From positions 1 to 40,854 of IMG/VR virus record IMGVR_UViG_3300007559_000008: a stretch of 40,854 bases of DNA. One strand, 5' to 3'. The number at the start of each line of letters is the position of its first letter. The first letter of the stretch is position 1. The position numbers and the translations under genes were made by a program. Positions 15,401 to 24,736 of this stretch are shown here, in pieces. The notes beneath the pieces were generated by a model. The model was not told the DNA's origin, did not search any database, and saw only the letters and a program-made list of their open reading frames with translations. Source of the stretch: a virus.

Positions 15401-17704
15401 ACCCTAGGTGAAGAAACTACGGTTGTACCCGTATCAGCAAAAACCAAAACATCTGGAAGAAGCGTTAATTGTACAACAGATATTATTGACGGCAGTACAG
15501 GTAAAGTAACATCTAATTCGCAGATTTATTCAATCGATGCGATGGCTTGTCGTAGAGTTAAATTTAGTGCTACAGTTACTATACCACCAAAACCTGTTAA
15601 TCCCACAGACCAAACAAATTCGGATAAACCTGAACAAACAAAAACTATTGAAACAACACTAATCACACCAACTAAACCAAAACCAACGGTTAGTATCGAG
15701 AAAAAACTTAAAGAAGGTATTGGTAAAAAGATTTTAAGACAATTATTATCTGAGTGTGATTACTTTGAGGTTATTAAGGAAGAGGTTCCGATGTTATACG
15801 ACTCTATTAGAGAGAAGATAAAGTACTTTAATCCCGCTTTCCACTCAATGACACCTGAAGGGTTAAACGCTCGTCTAACGTTCTTAAATCAGTGTGTTAG
15901 ACCTGGTGAAACCATTCCTGTAATTGACCCTGACGGTAAACCAAAATACGATAATGCGGTTAATACTTCGTTTGGAGCTCCACCAGTCTTAATCTTAAGA
16001 ATCGGTGACTTCTATAATGGTAAAATTATCCCTAAGAGTGTTGGTTTTACTTATGAACCATTAGTGTTTGATATGAACCCTGAAGGTATTGGTATCCAAC
16101 CTATGATTGCCAACGTTACCCTATCATTTGACTTTATTGGTGGTCACGGACTTGCCAAACCTGTTGAACAATTGCAAAACGCACTATCGTTCAACTACTA
16201 CGCAAACACTGAAATCTACGATGAAAGGTCAGTATGGACAGACGACTCATTCCAAAAAATTGACCAAGCTTTAATAAAAGAGTTGGTTCAAGATGTACCT
16301 CAAACAGGTTTAAGTGCTGTTGACAATCAAACACAAAATGCGTTTGGTGATACAATTGGTACTATTAAGAGTTATGATAATGTGACTGGTGGTCAGACAG
16401 GAGAAACATCTTATAATAAAATTATGGATGATATGTTAGGTGTTGTACCAGAATATACCGTATCCATTTTAAATAAATTGGAAAGTATTGTTAAACAAAC
16501 TAACTATGGTATTTTACAATTAGTTAATTATGAAAGAAATTATATAAATGGTCAAGTTGCGGGAAACGTTAATTTTAATCCTGTAAATACTTACGAAACA
16601 TTTCTTTATGGTAAACCAAAATTAGACGCTCCTAAATCATCAACCAATGGTTCCGACAGCAATTTATTTAAATCATTATTCAATCAATGTATTAAAGATG
16701 TTGAAATTAATGAAAACCCTATTGTAAAAGAATTATTAATTAATTACTATAACAACGAAGTTACTGATGAACTTAAAGTTATTAAAAAGAATATTAATAA
16801 TTTTTATGTTAAAATTAATGACACATTATCAAACGACATCCAAACAATCATTAGTGAAATTTGTGGTATTGAACAAACATTAATATTAAATATTAAGAAA
16901 TTAGAGTTATTAAATGGTACTACAACATTAGCCAATGCAAAACCAATTGATGGTAAAAAAACTGAGGAGGGAACGCCTTTAGTATACAACTTAAAAGGTA
17001 CCAATAAAGTTAGTAAAACTACTAAGGATTCTGATGTAACCAACACTTTACATGAATTACAAAGAGATATTTATAAAATATACACCTACTTAAGACGTGT
17101 TAATGTCTTATATACCGCAAAACCAGAAACAGGTACTGATTACGCGTCGACAGGTGCCCCATTAATGCCAGGGTCTATCCTGCCTTTTGCCGTGATAACA
17201 GATGGAACTGGTTCATCAGGGTCTAATTATTATTTAACTAATAATGAACAGTTTAGACCAATAGATAAAAGTTATTTAAATACTGAATATAGACAGAGAA
17301 TGTTTATGTTATTAGCTCGAACATTTGCCGATAAAAATAAATTAACCGAATTCAATAATTATGTTTTAACCAATAATTTAAAAGCTAGTAATAAGTTAAA
17401 AAATAAGTTTGAAAAAATTACTAAAGACATTGCAAATAATTTTGAAAAAGAACTTGAAAAAGAAGAAAAGTTATTTGAAAAATATCGAGACAGTAAAGTA
17501 TATAAAGATTTAACAGAAGGCTCCGAGGAAAAATTATACCCTTCAGGTAAAGAAAGAATTTTAGAATATTCAACAGTACCTGACGAGTCAACACAAGAAG
17601 ATTCTAAATCAAGATTAAAAGATTTATTTTCTGAAATAAACACGATAACGGATAATAAATATTTTATTCAGTCACCAACACAACACGCGGTAAAATTAAA
17701 TTAA
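12452..17704 (+). CDS. Giant baseplate/tail-tube junction protein with internal OmpA-like domain
   Basis: A 1750-aa protein. Residues 1-500 are low in charge and rich in Asn, Pro, Gly and Ser (repeated GPNGG/GPDGG). About 600-750 holds the block VMWFPPYDIKFSDSS, NWNQQSFLGRPEPIYTYKD and RTGSLSWKMIVDHPS, which recalls gp48/gp54-like tube-initiator proteins. Residues about 818-1010 form an OmpA-like domain: the first strand LAFYFHNDRPNP, then ITLIGSASAPAEKKYNVNLS followed by SRRVDSVRQYL, with the NxxLSxxR core intact. About 1080-1240 returns to a baseplate fold (ILRIGDFYNGKIIPKSV, then VTLSFDFIGGHG). The C terminus is charged and helical. I infer a baseplate component with a peptidoglycan-binding module. 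The next gene starts 1 base after its stop. Confidence 0.75.
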   Translation: MSDSTLSFVNSSTFRNSLLAKNLEPYDVPGVYTPPGGPQAYETTLSSLTVVDSPDNLITDGVFANNLYPLNEFGPNGGYNTNITFNGPPIPVNSNQGEYDPTDTVLDLVNEFYIDAAYIENRYGPDGGFNDMVIITDIQNNNKIYQPYWNPPSYNPSSYSPYTILTSPDPVGSNGPLSQDSYIAKIGAEQLNKAFQARVDAEIFQATIGAVNIDSLSDPFEASLIATGQEPLVYRNWRITVPENPIIAAADFATRLASAYWPVSPIPGDYFDDSKGQSQSPQTSLALNVTNQLTGGFLGPILNFRRNPSEIFIANSGNGQRSALFRNINYNRYQPGYESVLGGAAGIVQGLSSLATSIINPNGTLNGGYYVGSRNADPSTITSPPNQIPVNPYGQQVESPVYGPSELGILYEGNQDNLNFGLAAKPLSDGGGIDGQFVWTSPKYKGNAGFKATPGGGTGSLDQEFNLISSQYSRDESTNFTFKENSILDQTQRLIDSADNVTGLSRLKHVGNAMNQVSKVFHDGYKEMTKGSQVVSYKDDSTGQEAGIEYCRVFTKDTPYYTYADLQKTDGITNSGRRFAWSVFDNTFNLNIAPLKNPGSTNIIPNNDMGQGGYAKKYMFSIENLAWRTSSRPGFTYDELPVCEKGPNGGRVMWFPPYDIKFSDSSSANWNQQSFLGRPEPIYTYKDTSRTGSLSWKMIVDHPSILNVIVDKQLKGINREKLNSMIDSFFAGCLKYDIYQLALKFNTIPTKDLYTYQEILNNPNLTPEEAKGVQENIPKQNTGGLTGPGSDTGGDGKTDVKTTEDTSGNDVLNKFNDLAFYFHNDRPNPHTDRPTSTIDFVTSFNYYKDVEYPKYQSNADSIFKPDSTYCKKNPAYCADNKPVNEFWNNVILDNWTFIDNPTEGLIEEIHKLVTTKDATVAITLIGSASAPAEKKYNVNLSSRRVDSVRQYLLTGKGGKLKDYTSKITINGKPLNESSGPSSNTLGEETTVVPVSAKTKTSGRSVNCTTDIIDGSTGKVTSNSQIYSIDAMACRRVKFSATVTIPPKPVNPTDQTNSDKPEQTKTIETTLITPTKPKPTVSIEKKLKEGIGKKILRQLLSECDYFEVIKEEVPMLYDSIREKIKYFNPAFHSMTPEGLNARLTFLNQCVRPGETIPVIDPDGKPKYDNAVNTSFGAPPVLILRIGDFYNGKIIPKSVGFTYEPLVFDMNPEGIGIQPMIANVTLSFDFIGGHGLAKPVEQLQNALSFNYYANTEIYDERSVWTDDSFQKIDQALIKELVQDVPQTGLSAVDNQTQNAFGDTIGTIKSYDNVTGGQTGETSYNKIMDDMLGVVPEYTVSILNKLESIVKQTNYGILQLVNYERNYINGQVAGNVNFNPVNTYETFLYGKPKLDAPKSSTNGSDSNLFKSLFNQCIKDVEINENPIVKELLINYYNNEVTDELKVIKKNINNFYVKINDTLSNDIQTIISEICGIEQTLILNIKKLELLNGTTTLANAKPIDGKKTEEGTPLVYNLKGTNKVSKTTKDSDVTNTLHELQRDIYKIYTYLRRVNVLYTAKPETGTDYASTGAPLMPGSILPFAVITDGTGSSGSNYYLTNNEQFRPIDKSYLNTEYRQRMFMLLARTFADKNKLTEFNNYVLTNNLKASNKLKNKFEKITKDIANNFEKELEKEEKLFEKYRDSKVYKDLTEGSEEKLYPSGKERILEYSTVPDESTQEDSKSRLKDLFSEINTITDNKYFIQSPTQHAVKLN

Positions 17705-17705
17705 T

Positions 17706-18032
17706 ATGAGAGCAAAACAATATTATAACAGATATAATAACTTCATTATCAATGGAGAGCAAACTGTTGTGCCTTATGTTACATTACCAAATAAAAGTAC
17801 TGATAAAAGATACATCTATAAAATAGGTCAAACTAGATTAGATAAAGTTTCACAACAATATTATGGTACACCATATTTTGGTTGGTTAATTTTATTAGCT
17901 AATCCAATAAGTGGTGGTTTAGAATGGAATATAAATGACGGTACTATATTGACAATTCCATTTCCTTTAATAGCTTCTTTACAAGACTATAAAAATGCTT
18001 TAGACAACCACTTCTTCTATTATGGTAGGTAA
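17706..18032 (+). CDS. gp53: gp53-like / LysM-like baseplate protein
   Basis: A 108-aa protein. The region YKIGQTRLDKVSQQYYGTPY followed by FGWLILLANPI, GLEWNINDGTILTIP and FPL has the shape of a small LysM-like fold and of the T4 gp53 wedge-protein family (196 residues in T4), here reduced to the core. In T4, gp53 joins neighbouring wedges around the hub; LysM-type proteins in other myophages connect hub and tube. It lies between two giant baseplate genes, 1 base after the first, and the next gene starts inside its last codons (11-base overlap), so the three are clearly co-translated. Confidence 0.7.
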   Translation: MRAKQYYNRYNNFIINGEQTVVPYVTLPNKSTDKRYIYKIGQTRLDKVSQQYYGTPYFGWLILLANPISGGLEWNINDGTILTIPFPLIASLQDYKNALDNHFFYYGR

Positions 18033-21000
18033 CAATGAAAATATATACGTAGATTTTGATTATAATAACATTACAATCGTTGACCCAAACAAAGTGGTTG
18101 GTGATAATGGTATTGTTAAAGAACGATACGTAAATCAAGAAGACTTGGTTTTTTATGCCAATTTGGAGTGTAAAGTTATTCCAAGAACTAAGTTGGCTGT
18201 TGGTGTTGCAAGTAATGATGCAATCCAAACAGTATCTGTTGCGTCTATAAATTTTCTTAAACCTGGAGGTAAAGAATTTTTGGATAATTTATATACCGAT
18301 GAAATAACCGGAAGAGGTAGTTTAGTTGGTGAAGGTATAAACCAAACAGAACTAAAAGAAGTCCCAAACCCAAAAGACAGTACTGATAAATTTATAAGAC
18401 AAATAACAAATAGTGGAGGTAAAGCGGGTGCCACCGATAACGGATTATTAGGTATTACACAAATAAATGTTAGACAAGGATTAGATTTCCTACCTGTAAT
18501 ATCAGTCCAATTAGAGGACGTTAAAGGAAGAGCGTTATTTGAGGGTGGTGATAATTCACCATATGCTGCGTTTTTTAATCTTCCATACCCACTATTTTCT
18601 TTAACACTTAAAGGTTATTACGGTAGGGCGATAAAACTTAGTCTAATGTTACAAAGTTTTAGTGCTAGATTTGACACTTATAGTGGTAATTTTAAAGTAG
18701 ACTTAAAATTTTACACATACAAATATACCGTATTAAATGAGATAACTATGGGATACGCACTTGCGGTTCCTCACATGTATAAATCTAGAATTAAGATTAC
18801 ACCCATCCAAGACCCACAGTCATCAAACAAAACAGTTGTTGATACTACAACTAGTATTGGTTTTATGAAGATTAAGGAGATGTATAGTGAATACAAATCT
18901 AAGGGATTGATTCCTGACAATTTTCCTGAAATTACAATTGTTCAAATGAGTGAAAGAATTGATAACTTTGTTAAAAATGAATTAGATAAATTTACTAAAC
19001 AAAATTTACAACCTTTACAAAATGTTAAATCATTTGAGGATTCACTTACTGATTTAGAAGGTGAGGTTTTAACTTACACCACTGTTGCTAGTGGTACCGA
19101 AAAGGCTTGGTTTAAAACTTACATGGATGAAACGACGGCCATTATTTTAAATAATGGTTTAACTGTTTACACCTTTAAACCTGACTATAAGGAAACTCAA
19201 AAGAAAAAAGACGCCGAATCTAAATTACAAGCCATTATTGACAAATATAAAGGTGTTTTAGAGAGTAATGTGACTTTAGGTTTAAATGGTTCTTATACTA
19301 TTAGTGGTAAAAAACCCGTACAATGCAATGTCCCTTACAATATTAAATTCTCAACATTTAAGTTGACCAATGGGTTTAAAGTTGAAGATATCGACCTCCA
19401 AAAAACATATAATTTACGTAAAAAAAATAAAGAAGTTTTAGCGACGGATAAAATACCCGAATATAGAGCTGAATTAGAGTCAGAAATTCAAAAAAATTCG
19501 GGTATAAACGCAAAAACTTTAGAGGTTGAAAAAGTTGATTATTTTTATTTTAGTTCACCAACTAGTACTACTGTTCAGTCGGTAGTTAATTCACTACCAG
19601 TTATTGGTAATAAATCATTTACCGATTCAATATCGGAAATGAGGAAAAAGACTAAAACATTTAAAGAACAGATTGAATCTGCACTAACGGAAGCTTTAGG
19701 TGAATTATTACAGAGTAGTAATAATGGTATTGGGTTTGTCCCAAATATCAGAAATGTTCTTGCGGTTATTTTTGCAAGTGCTGAGGCGTTCTTACGAATT
19801 ATGGATGACACCCACACCAAAGCGTGGAATGTTAGGGATGAAAAAATTAGACGTGATGCGGTTTTAAAACCACAAACAATTGGTGCATCACAAGATGCTG
19901 TGGACGGCAATTTACAGGACCAACCAATTTATCCTTGGCCTCAGGTTTTAAAAGAAACAACAGGAACTGATGGTCATGAAATTTTTGAAATAACATACCC
20001 TGGTGACCAAAGTATTATTGACCAAACCAAAGGTTATTTGCCAGGTATGTGGCCTGAAGTTGAATTTGTTGAAGAATTTATTAATGGTTTCACCGATAGA
20101 AGTCAAACTTTGGCACCTGACCCAATATCACAAAATGAATTAACCGAGACACAAAGAGTTTCATTAAATGCTATTGAGTTCCCCGTTAGTAATGAAGTAT
20201 ATGCTAACAAGGAAGAGATTAAGTATTTTTATGAAATATATGAAAGAGCCTTATTTGTGACTTACTACTCAAGATTAAATAGAGGTGGTGAGTTAACAAC
20301 TAATAACGATTTGGTTTATAACATTATTGCGGAAGCCGAAAGAAACAATATCCTTAAAAGTCTGTCAAATGATAATCCGTTCCTTATTGCTAAATTAAAA
20401 GAATACAATTATAACGGAACTAACTTTGAAATATTCTTAAGAAACATCTCAAACTCAGGAACTGGTGAGTCATGGCAAAATTTCATCAGAGGTATTTTTA
20501 ATACCCGATACATTAATAATAAAATTAATAACTCAAATTTTCAGTTCATACCTCAGGAGGTAATTAACAATTCAATTGCACAACCTGAAACATCTTTACC
20601 AACTGAAAAAGAGTTTTCAGACTATATTAATCAAAGTACGACAACTAATGTTAATGACTTTGTTGATACATATCCATTTACTGATGTAGATTGGGTTAAT
20701 GATAAATTGGCAAATGGTTTAGCAAACACAACACCGGACAACGCTTTAGAAACTAAAGGTCTTTTAAGTTATAATCCTGTTAATAAGATTATATCAAACT
20801 TGGCGGCGTTTGAAAAAGAAAAACCTATCAGACCTTTTAGTAATTTTGTTGTTGTTAATAACGAGAACAGACCAGAAGGTGATATATCCCAAGCCGATTT
20901 CGAATTAAAAAAGTTTTATACTAACCGAACTTTAGATTATACAAAACAAGCATTCACTGAAGGTAATTTGACTTATAAAGATTATAAAGGTCATGTTAAC

Positions 21001-24000
21001 GCATCACAAACCGTCTCAATGTTGAACACACCTTACTTTGTAAATGCTATACAACAGGGTATTAAGAATTTTAGAAACTACGATGAACACCCATTTAAAG
21101 AAGCGGCATATCTATTTGTTAATTCACTACCTTTAGCAACACTACGTGAAAAGTATAAGATAAAGGATGAACCAAATGAGTTAGGTTACATATTTGCAAC
21201 ATTAAAGAAATTTGGTGGGGTTCACAAAATACCTTACGCTTGGATTTTAAAGTATGGGTCAATTTGGAATCGTTATAAAACTTTTGTTGAAACGGGTACC
21301 GACTATATTGATACCGCTTGGTCAGGATATAACTATACTTTAAACTTTAATCCCGATGTTAACACAACGGGAGCAACTTATACATTTAGTGCGGGCACAA
21401 ATTTGGGAACCGTTGAAATTCCCTTGGAAAAAAACGTTACTATCGGGACTGAAACATCTTCAACAATCAATACAGGATTTTACCCAAAAACAATTAATGA
21501 CTTTAGTGTTTTCTATAAAGGTTATGAGATATTTTCCGCTTATACCAATAACGGAATACAAAGTGCTATTAATAGTTCGGGTTTCACCTTAGATTATTCA
21601 CCAAGTGGCACTATTAGTTTAGGTAAAGGATTTGATTTAAATAGTCCTAAACGAGACCTTAAAATCTTTTCGTGGACAACGTATATCAACACCTTAGATG
21701 GTGAGCATAGTTTTATATTACCATCACAAGGTTCTAGATTAAATCAAACTAAATTTGAATGTTTTAAAACAATTGAGGGTCAGTCAGTTTTAGAGACCGA
21801 AGTCTTCAACAACCAAGCAATGTTTAACGGTTCGGTTAGAACATTTTGGACGGCACCAAACTACGGTTATTTTGACAGTAGTAAGGTTGTTAAACCAAAT
21901 CCTGAACAATACCTTAAGACTATTTTTAGCGGTAAATCACAGCAACAAAATTTCTCAATTAATAGTGGTACAACAGAATATACCCCTATAAGTGAAATGT
22001 TCTCAGTTTTCGAGAAAGAGGTTTTAGACTTATTTGAAAACGAGTTTTTAAATTTCTCAAAATCAAAATATAACTATGAAACCACTAATGTTATACCTAG
22101 TGGTTTATCTTCATATCAAGATATGAAGAATTTTCAGTTATTAATGACTGATTTAATGAAGATACCTAAAATAACGGGTGATACTGGTGATGATAGAATC
22201 TTAAATGCCCAAAAAGCTCAGTATGATAAAATGTCGACCTACTTAACTAGTTTTGTTAACGACATCAACGTGATTGTTAAATTTGGTAACCCATCACAAT
22301 TTAACAAAAGGTTATTCTATAGTTTCTCTAATTTAGATATTGTTGACCCATATACTTGGGGGAGATATACTATTGATACACCTAACGCACTTCCTGGTTC
22401 AGGTGGTCAGACACTCGCAAACTCAATTACCCAATACCCTGACGCTTGGAAAGCGTTAAGAACTTATGTTGGATTTTCAGAAATACCTAAGTTGGTTTAT
22501 GATAATAACGGTTCGTATATTACAGACTTCTTTATTGATTTGAATATCGCGTTTACCGAAGAAAATATTATTAATTTCGCACCAATAATTAAGATTTATG
22601 CAACACAAAAATTAGAAAACAATGGGTTAACAAAAACCACGTTCTTCAATTTAATGGATGATTACCTTAATTCGTTGATTGATTTTAAAACCAATGTTAT
22701 TAATGACTTAATGCCAAAAATACAAAAGGAGTTACCAACAACCACAATCCAAGGGAATAATAAGATACAATCAAAACTTGATGGTGACCAAACCAAAGTT
22801 GAATTATGGGAATCATTTAAAGCATTAAATGATAAATGGATATCGGGTTCCGATTTTAAAACTAAAACATTGTTTGAGGATGTGTTATTACTTGACAGGG
22901 CGAGTCGAAATGTTGGTGATAAAATACTTGTTGATATTAATAAATTACAATATAGTTTAACAACCGCAACAACACCCAAAACATCCAATGACAAGATGAG
23001 TGTTAAAACATTTATTGAAGGTATCTTGGTTAACAATAACTTCGTAGTTATGAATTTACCATCATATGTCAATTTCTATAATGTTCAGGATGTTGTTAGA
23101 GATGCGGCGCCTAAACCTGAACCCACTTCAGATTTTGCCAACACCTTATTTGGTACATTTATGAATGTTGACTATAGACAATCAAGTGCTAAGATGGTTT
23201 GTTTCTATGGTGGTAAACCAAGTGAACAATTAGACTTAAAAAATAATGTCGATTATCGTTATAGAAATGATGCTTTTGAAATAACTAGAAGTTCTAACAA
23301 TCCGCTTGTTGAGGATTTAACCCGCAAGAATGACCACGCATTATCAAATAAAGTTGTAGGTTTTAACGTAGATATTGGACCTCAAAACCAGTCGATATTC
23401 CACGGGTTTAGTGTTGGACAAGACGCGGGTAAGGCGACCGCGGAGTCTCTTGAGATGTTAAACCAAATGGCGAATCAAAGTCGAAACAGAGCTGGTGCGT
23501 CACAAAGTGCATCATTGTATAATTTATATAAAAACAGAAGTTATACTTGTTCTGTTAGTATGATGGGTAACGCTCTAATACAACCAACTATGTTCTTTAA
23601 CCTTAGATATGTACCAATGTTTAGTGGTCCGTATATGATTACTAGTGTTAACCACAGTATATCACCAGGTAAATTTGAAACTACTTTTGAAGGGTATAGA
23701 CAAGCAACCGCTTCATTACCTAAAATTGATAATTACTTACAATCACTTAAAATAAATTTACTTGAGTCAATCAAGAATCAATTAAATTCTGGTTCACAAC
23801 CAAGTCAGAAAAAACCTAAGGTTGTTAACCAAAGTGCTAATGTAATCGAACAAGCCAATGGTGTTGTTGACCAATTAACCAACCATGATGCTAATAAACC
23901 AAATAACGGTAGTAGTGAATTATGTGAGGTGTTATCTAAATATAGTGGGTTTACTGCGGTTGAATCACCTGTTGTTAAACAACATAACTACCAGGAAATT

Positions 24001-24471
24001 GTTGGTAAAATAACTTCATCAACACCTAATAATGATTTATTACGAACCATTATTTTCTGTTCTATATATATGAATTCTAAAACACCTAATAGTACTGATA
24101 CATTATCATCGGTTGAAAATAACATCATTGGTGTGTCCATTTCACCGGCACAACAGACTTCAGATTGGGGACAAGCAGGTGATGTGGCATTTAAAGATAA
24201 AAAGTACTATTGCTCAACAAGTAACGTATCGTATCCGATATTTGATAGTATTGAATCTTCTATTAAATTTATTAGTGAAAGATGGAAAACTCGTTTAAAT
24301 GGTTACTCTAAAACAAAAGAAAGTATTACTAAATTCTTGGTAATAAATAATAACGCCGCACAATTTAGAAAAGATGAGGTTTATAATAAATTAAGTCAAG
24401 TTGAAAAAGATAAACTTGAAAAAATCGTACAAGACGCTATCGATTATTATAACCAAACACTACAGCAATAA
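18022..24471 (+). CDS. Giant baseplate hub protein (gp27/gpD-like ends) with glucosaminidase-like tail domain
   Basis: A 2149-aa protein. About residues 150-250 (LDFLPVISVQLEDVKGRALF, LKGYYGRAIKLSLML, GNFKVDLKFYTYKY) look like the first ring domain of a tail hub. About 1835-1895 (SYTCSVSMMGNALIQP, FSGPYMITSVNHSISPGKFE, TTFEGYRQ) look like the closing hub domain seen in gp27/gpD-type proteins. Over 1500 residues, rich in Asn, Tyr and Lys, lie between them and are unrecognised. The last about 150 residues (LLRTIIFCSIYMNS, SSVENNIIGVSISP, YPIFDSIESSIKFISERW) follow the layout of glucosaminidase-like lysozymes (helix, NNxFGI, then S-x-x-eSi), but the expected catalytic Glu in the first helix is not visible. 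No other tail lysozyme is present in the window. It starts at ATG 18022, overlapping the gp53-like gene. Confidence 0.7.
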   Translation: MVGNNENIYVDFDYNNITIVDPNKVVGDNGIVKERYVNQEDLVFYANLECKVIPRTKLAVGVASNDAIQTVSVASINFLKPGGKEFLDNLYTDEITGRGSLVGEGINQTELKEVPNPKDSTDKFIRQITNSGGKAGATDNGLLGITQINVRQGLDFLPVISVQLEDVKGRALFEGGDNSPYAAFFNLPYPLFSLTLKGYYGRAIKLSLMLQSFSARFDTYSGNFKVDLKFYTYKYTVLNEITMGYALAVPHMYKSRIKITPIQDPQSSNKTVVDTTTSIGFMKIKEMYSEYKSKGLIPDNFPEITIVQMSERIDNFVKNELDKFTKQNLQPLQNVKSFEDSLTDLEGEVLTYTTVASGTEKAWFKTYMDETTAIILNNGLTVYTFKPDYKETQKKKDAESKLQAIIDKYKGVLESNVTLGLNGSYTISGKKPVQCNVPYNIKFSTFKLTNGFKVEDIDLQKTYNLRKKNKEVLATDKIPEYRAELESEIQKNSGINAKTLEVEKVDYFYFSSPTSTTVQSVVNSLPVIGNKSFTDSISEMRKKTKTFKEQIESALTEALGELLQSSNNGIGFVPNIRNVLAVIFASAEAFLRIMDDTHTKAWNVRDEKIRRDAVLKPQTIGASQDAVDGNLQDQPIYPWPQVLKETTGTDGHEIFEITYPGDQSIIDQTKGYLPGMWPEVEFVEEFINGFTDRSQTLAPDPISQNELTETQRVSLNAIEFPVSNEVYANKEEIKYFYEIYERALFVTYYSRLNRGGELTTNNDLVYNIIAEAERNNILKSLSNDNPFLIAKLKEYNYNGTNFEIFLRNISNSGTGESWQNFIRGIFNTRYINNKINNSNFQFIPQEVINNSIAQPETSLPTEKEFSDYINQSTTTNVNDFVDTYPFTDVDWVNDKLANGLANTTPDNALETKGLLSYNPVNKIISNLAAFEKEKPIRPFSNFVVVNNENRPEGDISQADFELKKFYTNRTLDYTKQAFTEGNLTYKDYKGHVNASQTVSMLNTPYFVNAIQQGIKNFRNYDEHPFKEAAYLFVNSLPLATLREKYKIKDEPNELGYIFATLKKFGGVHKIPYAWILKYGSIWNRYKTFVETGTDYIDTAWSGYNYTLNFNPDVNTTGATYTFSAGTNLGTVEIPLEKNVTIGTETSSTINTGFYPKTINDFSVFYKGYEIFSAYTNNGIQSAINSSGFTLDYSPSGTISLGKGFDLNSPKRDLKIFSWTTYINTLDGEHSFILPSQGSRLNQTKFECFKTIEGQSVLETEVFNNQAMFNGSVRTFWTAPNYGYFDSSKVVKPNPEQYLKTIFSGKSQQQNFSINSGTTEYTPISEMFSVFEKEVLDLFENEFLNFSKSKYNYETTNVIPSGLSSYQDMKNFQLLMTDLMKIPKITGDTGDDRILNAQKAQYDKMSTYLTSFVNDINVIVKFGNPSQFNKRLFYSFSNLDIVDPYTWGRYTIDTPNALPGSGGQTLANSITQYPDAWKALRTYVGFSEIPKLVYDNNGSYITDFFIDLNIAFTEENIINFAPIIKIYATQKLENNGLTKTTFFNLMDDYLNSLIDFKTNVINDLMPKIQKELPTTTIQGNNKIQSKLDGDQTKVELWESFKALNDKWISGSDFKTKTLFEDVLLLDRASRNVGDKILVDINKLQYSLTTATTPKTSNDKMSVKTFIEGILVNNNFVVMNLPSYVNFYNVQDVVRDAAPKPEPTSDFANTLFGTFMNVDYRQSSAKMVCFYGGKPSEQLDLKNNVDYRYRNDAFEITRSSNNPLVEDLTRKNDHALSNKVVGFNVDIGPQNQSIFHGFSVGQDAGKATAESLEMLNQMANQSRNRAGASQSASLYNLYKNRSYTCSVSMMGNALIQPTMFFNLRYVPMFSGPYMITSVNHSISPGKFETTFEGYRQATASLPKIDNYLQSLKINLLESIKNQLNSGSQPSQKKPKVVNQSANVIEQANGVVDQLTNHDANKPNNGSSELCEVLSKYSGFTAVESPVVKQHNYQEIVGKITSSTPNNDLLRTIIFCSIYMNSKTPNSTDTLSSVENNIIGVSISPAQQTSDWGQAGDVAFKDKKYYCSTSNVSYPIFDSIESSIKFISERWKTRLNGYSKTKESITKFLVINNNAAQFRKDEVYNKLSQVEKDKLEKIVQDAIDYYNQTLQQ

Positions 24472-24489
24472 TTTTTACATATATTAAGA

Positions 24490-24496
24490 TATTTAT
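24490..24496 (+). promoter_or_regulatory. TATTTAT element before the 74-aa gene
   Basis: AAGATATTTATTAAGAAAC lies 15 bases before the ATG at 24512, in a 40-base gap. Confidence 0.42.
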
Positions 24497-24511
24497 TAAG
24501 AAACATTAGTT

Positions 24512-24736
24512 ATGAACGTAAAATTAATATTAGACAACTATTTAGGTAAAAATACCAGACATACTGAAAAAGATTTGGGTGATGGTACTAAACAAGTTTG
24601 TGATTTAGACACAGGTGACTGTTATACAGTTAGAATGAGAGACGGACTTATTGAGCGTGTTGATAACACGATGACAAAAAATAAAAGAATCCAAGTTGAA
24701 ACACTACAAGGTGTAAAACAACTTTTAAATGGGTAA
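24512..24736 (+). CDS. Small protein of unknown function
   Basis: A 74-aa mixed-charge protein (MNVKLILDNYLGKN..., GDGTKQVCDLDTGDCYTVRM, VETLQGVKQLLNG) with two cysteines seven residues apart. I do not recognise it. It has its own TATTTAT element, and its last 8 bases overlap the next gene, so the two are probably co-translated as late proteins. Confidence 0.65.
   Translation: MNVKLILDNYLGKNTRHTEKDLGDGTKQVCDLDTGDCYTVRMRDGLIERVDNTMTKNKRIQVETLQGVKQLLNG

Noticed and set aside
17068-17080. TATTTAT inside the 1750-aa gene as a further late promoter
   Set aside because: It lies deep in a coding region with no start codon of a gene downstream. In DNA this AT-rich, occasional chance copies in genes are expected.
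22662-23072. Minus-strand frame of 136 codons inside the hub gene
   Set aside because: It lies wholly within a long plus-strand gene with consistent coding pattern, has no recognisable motifs and no neighbouring minus-strand genes.
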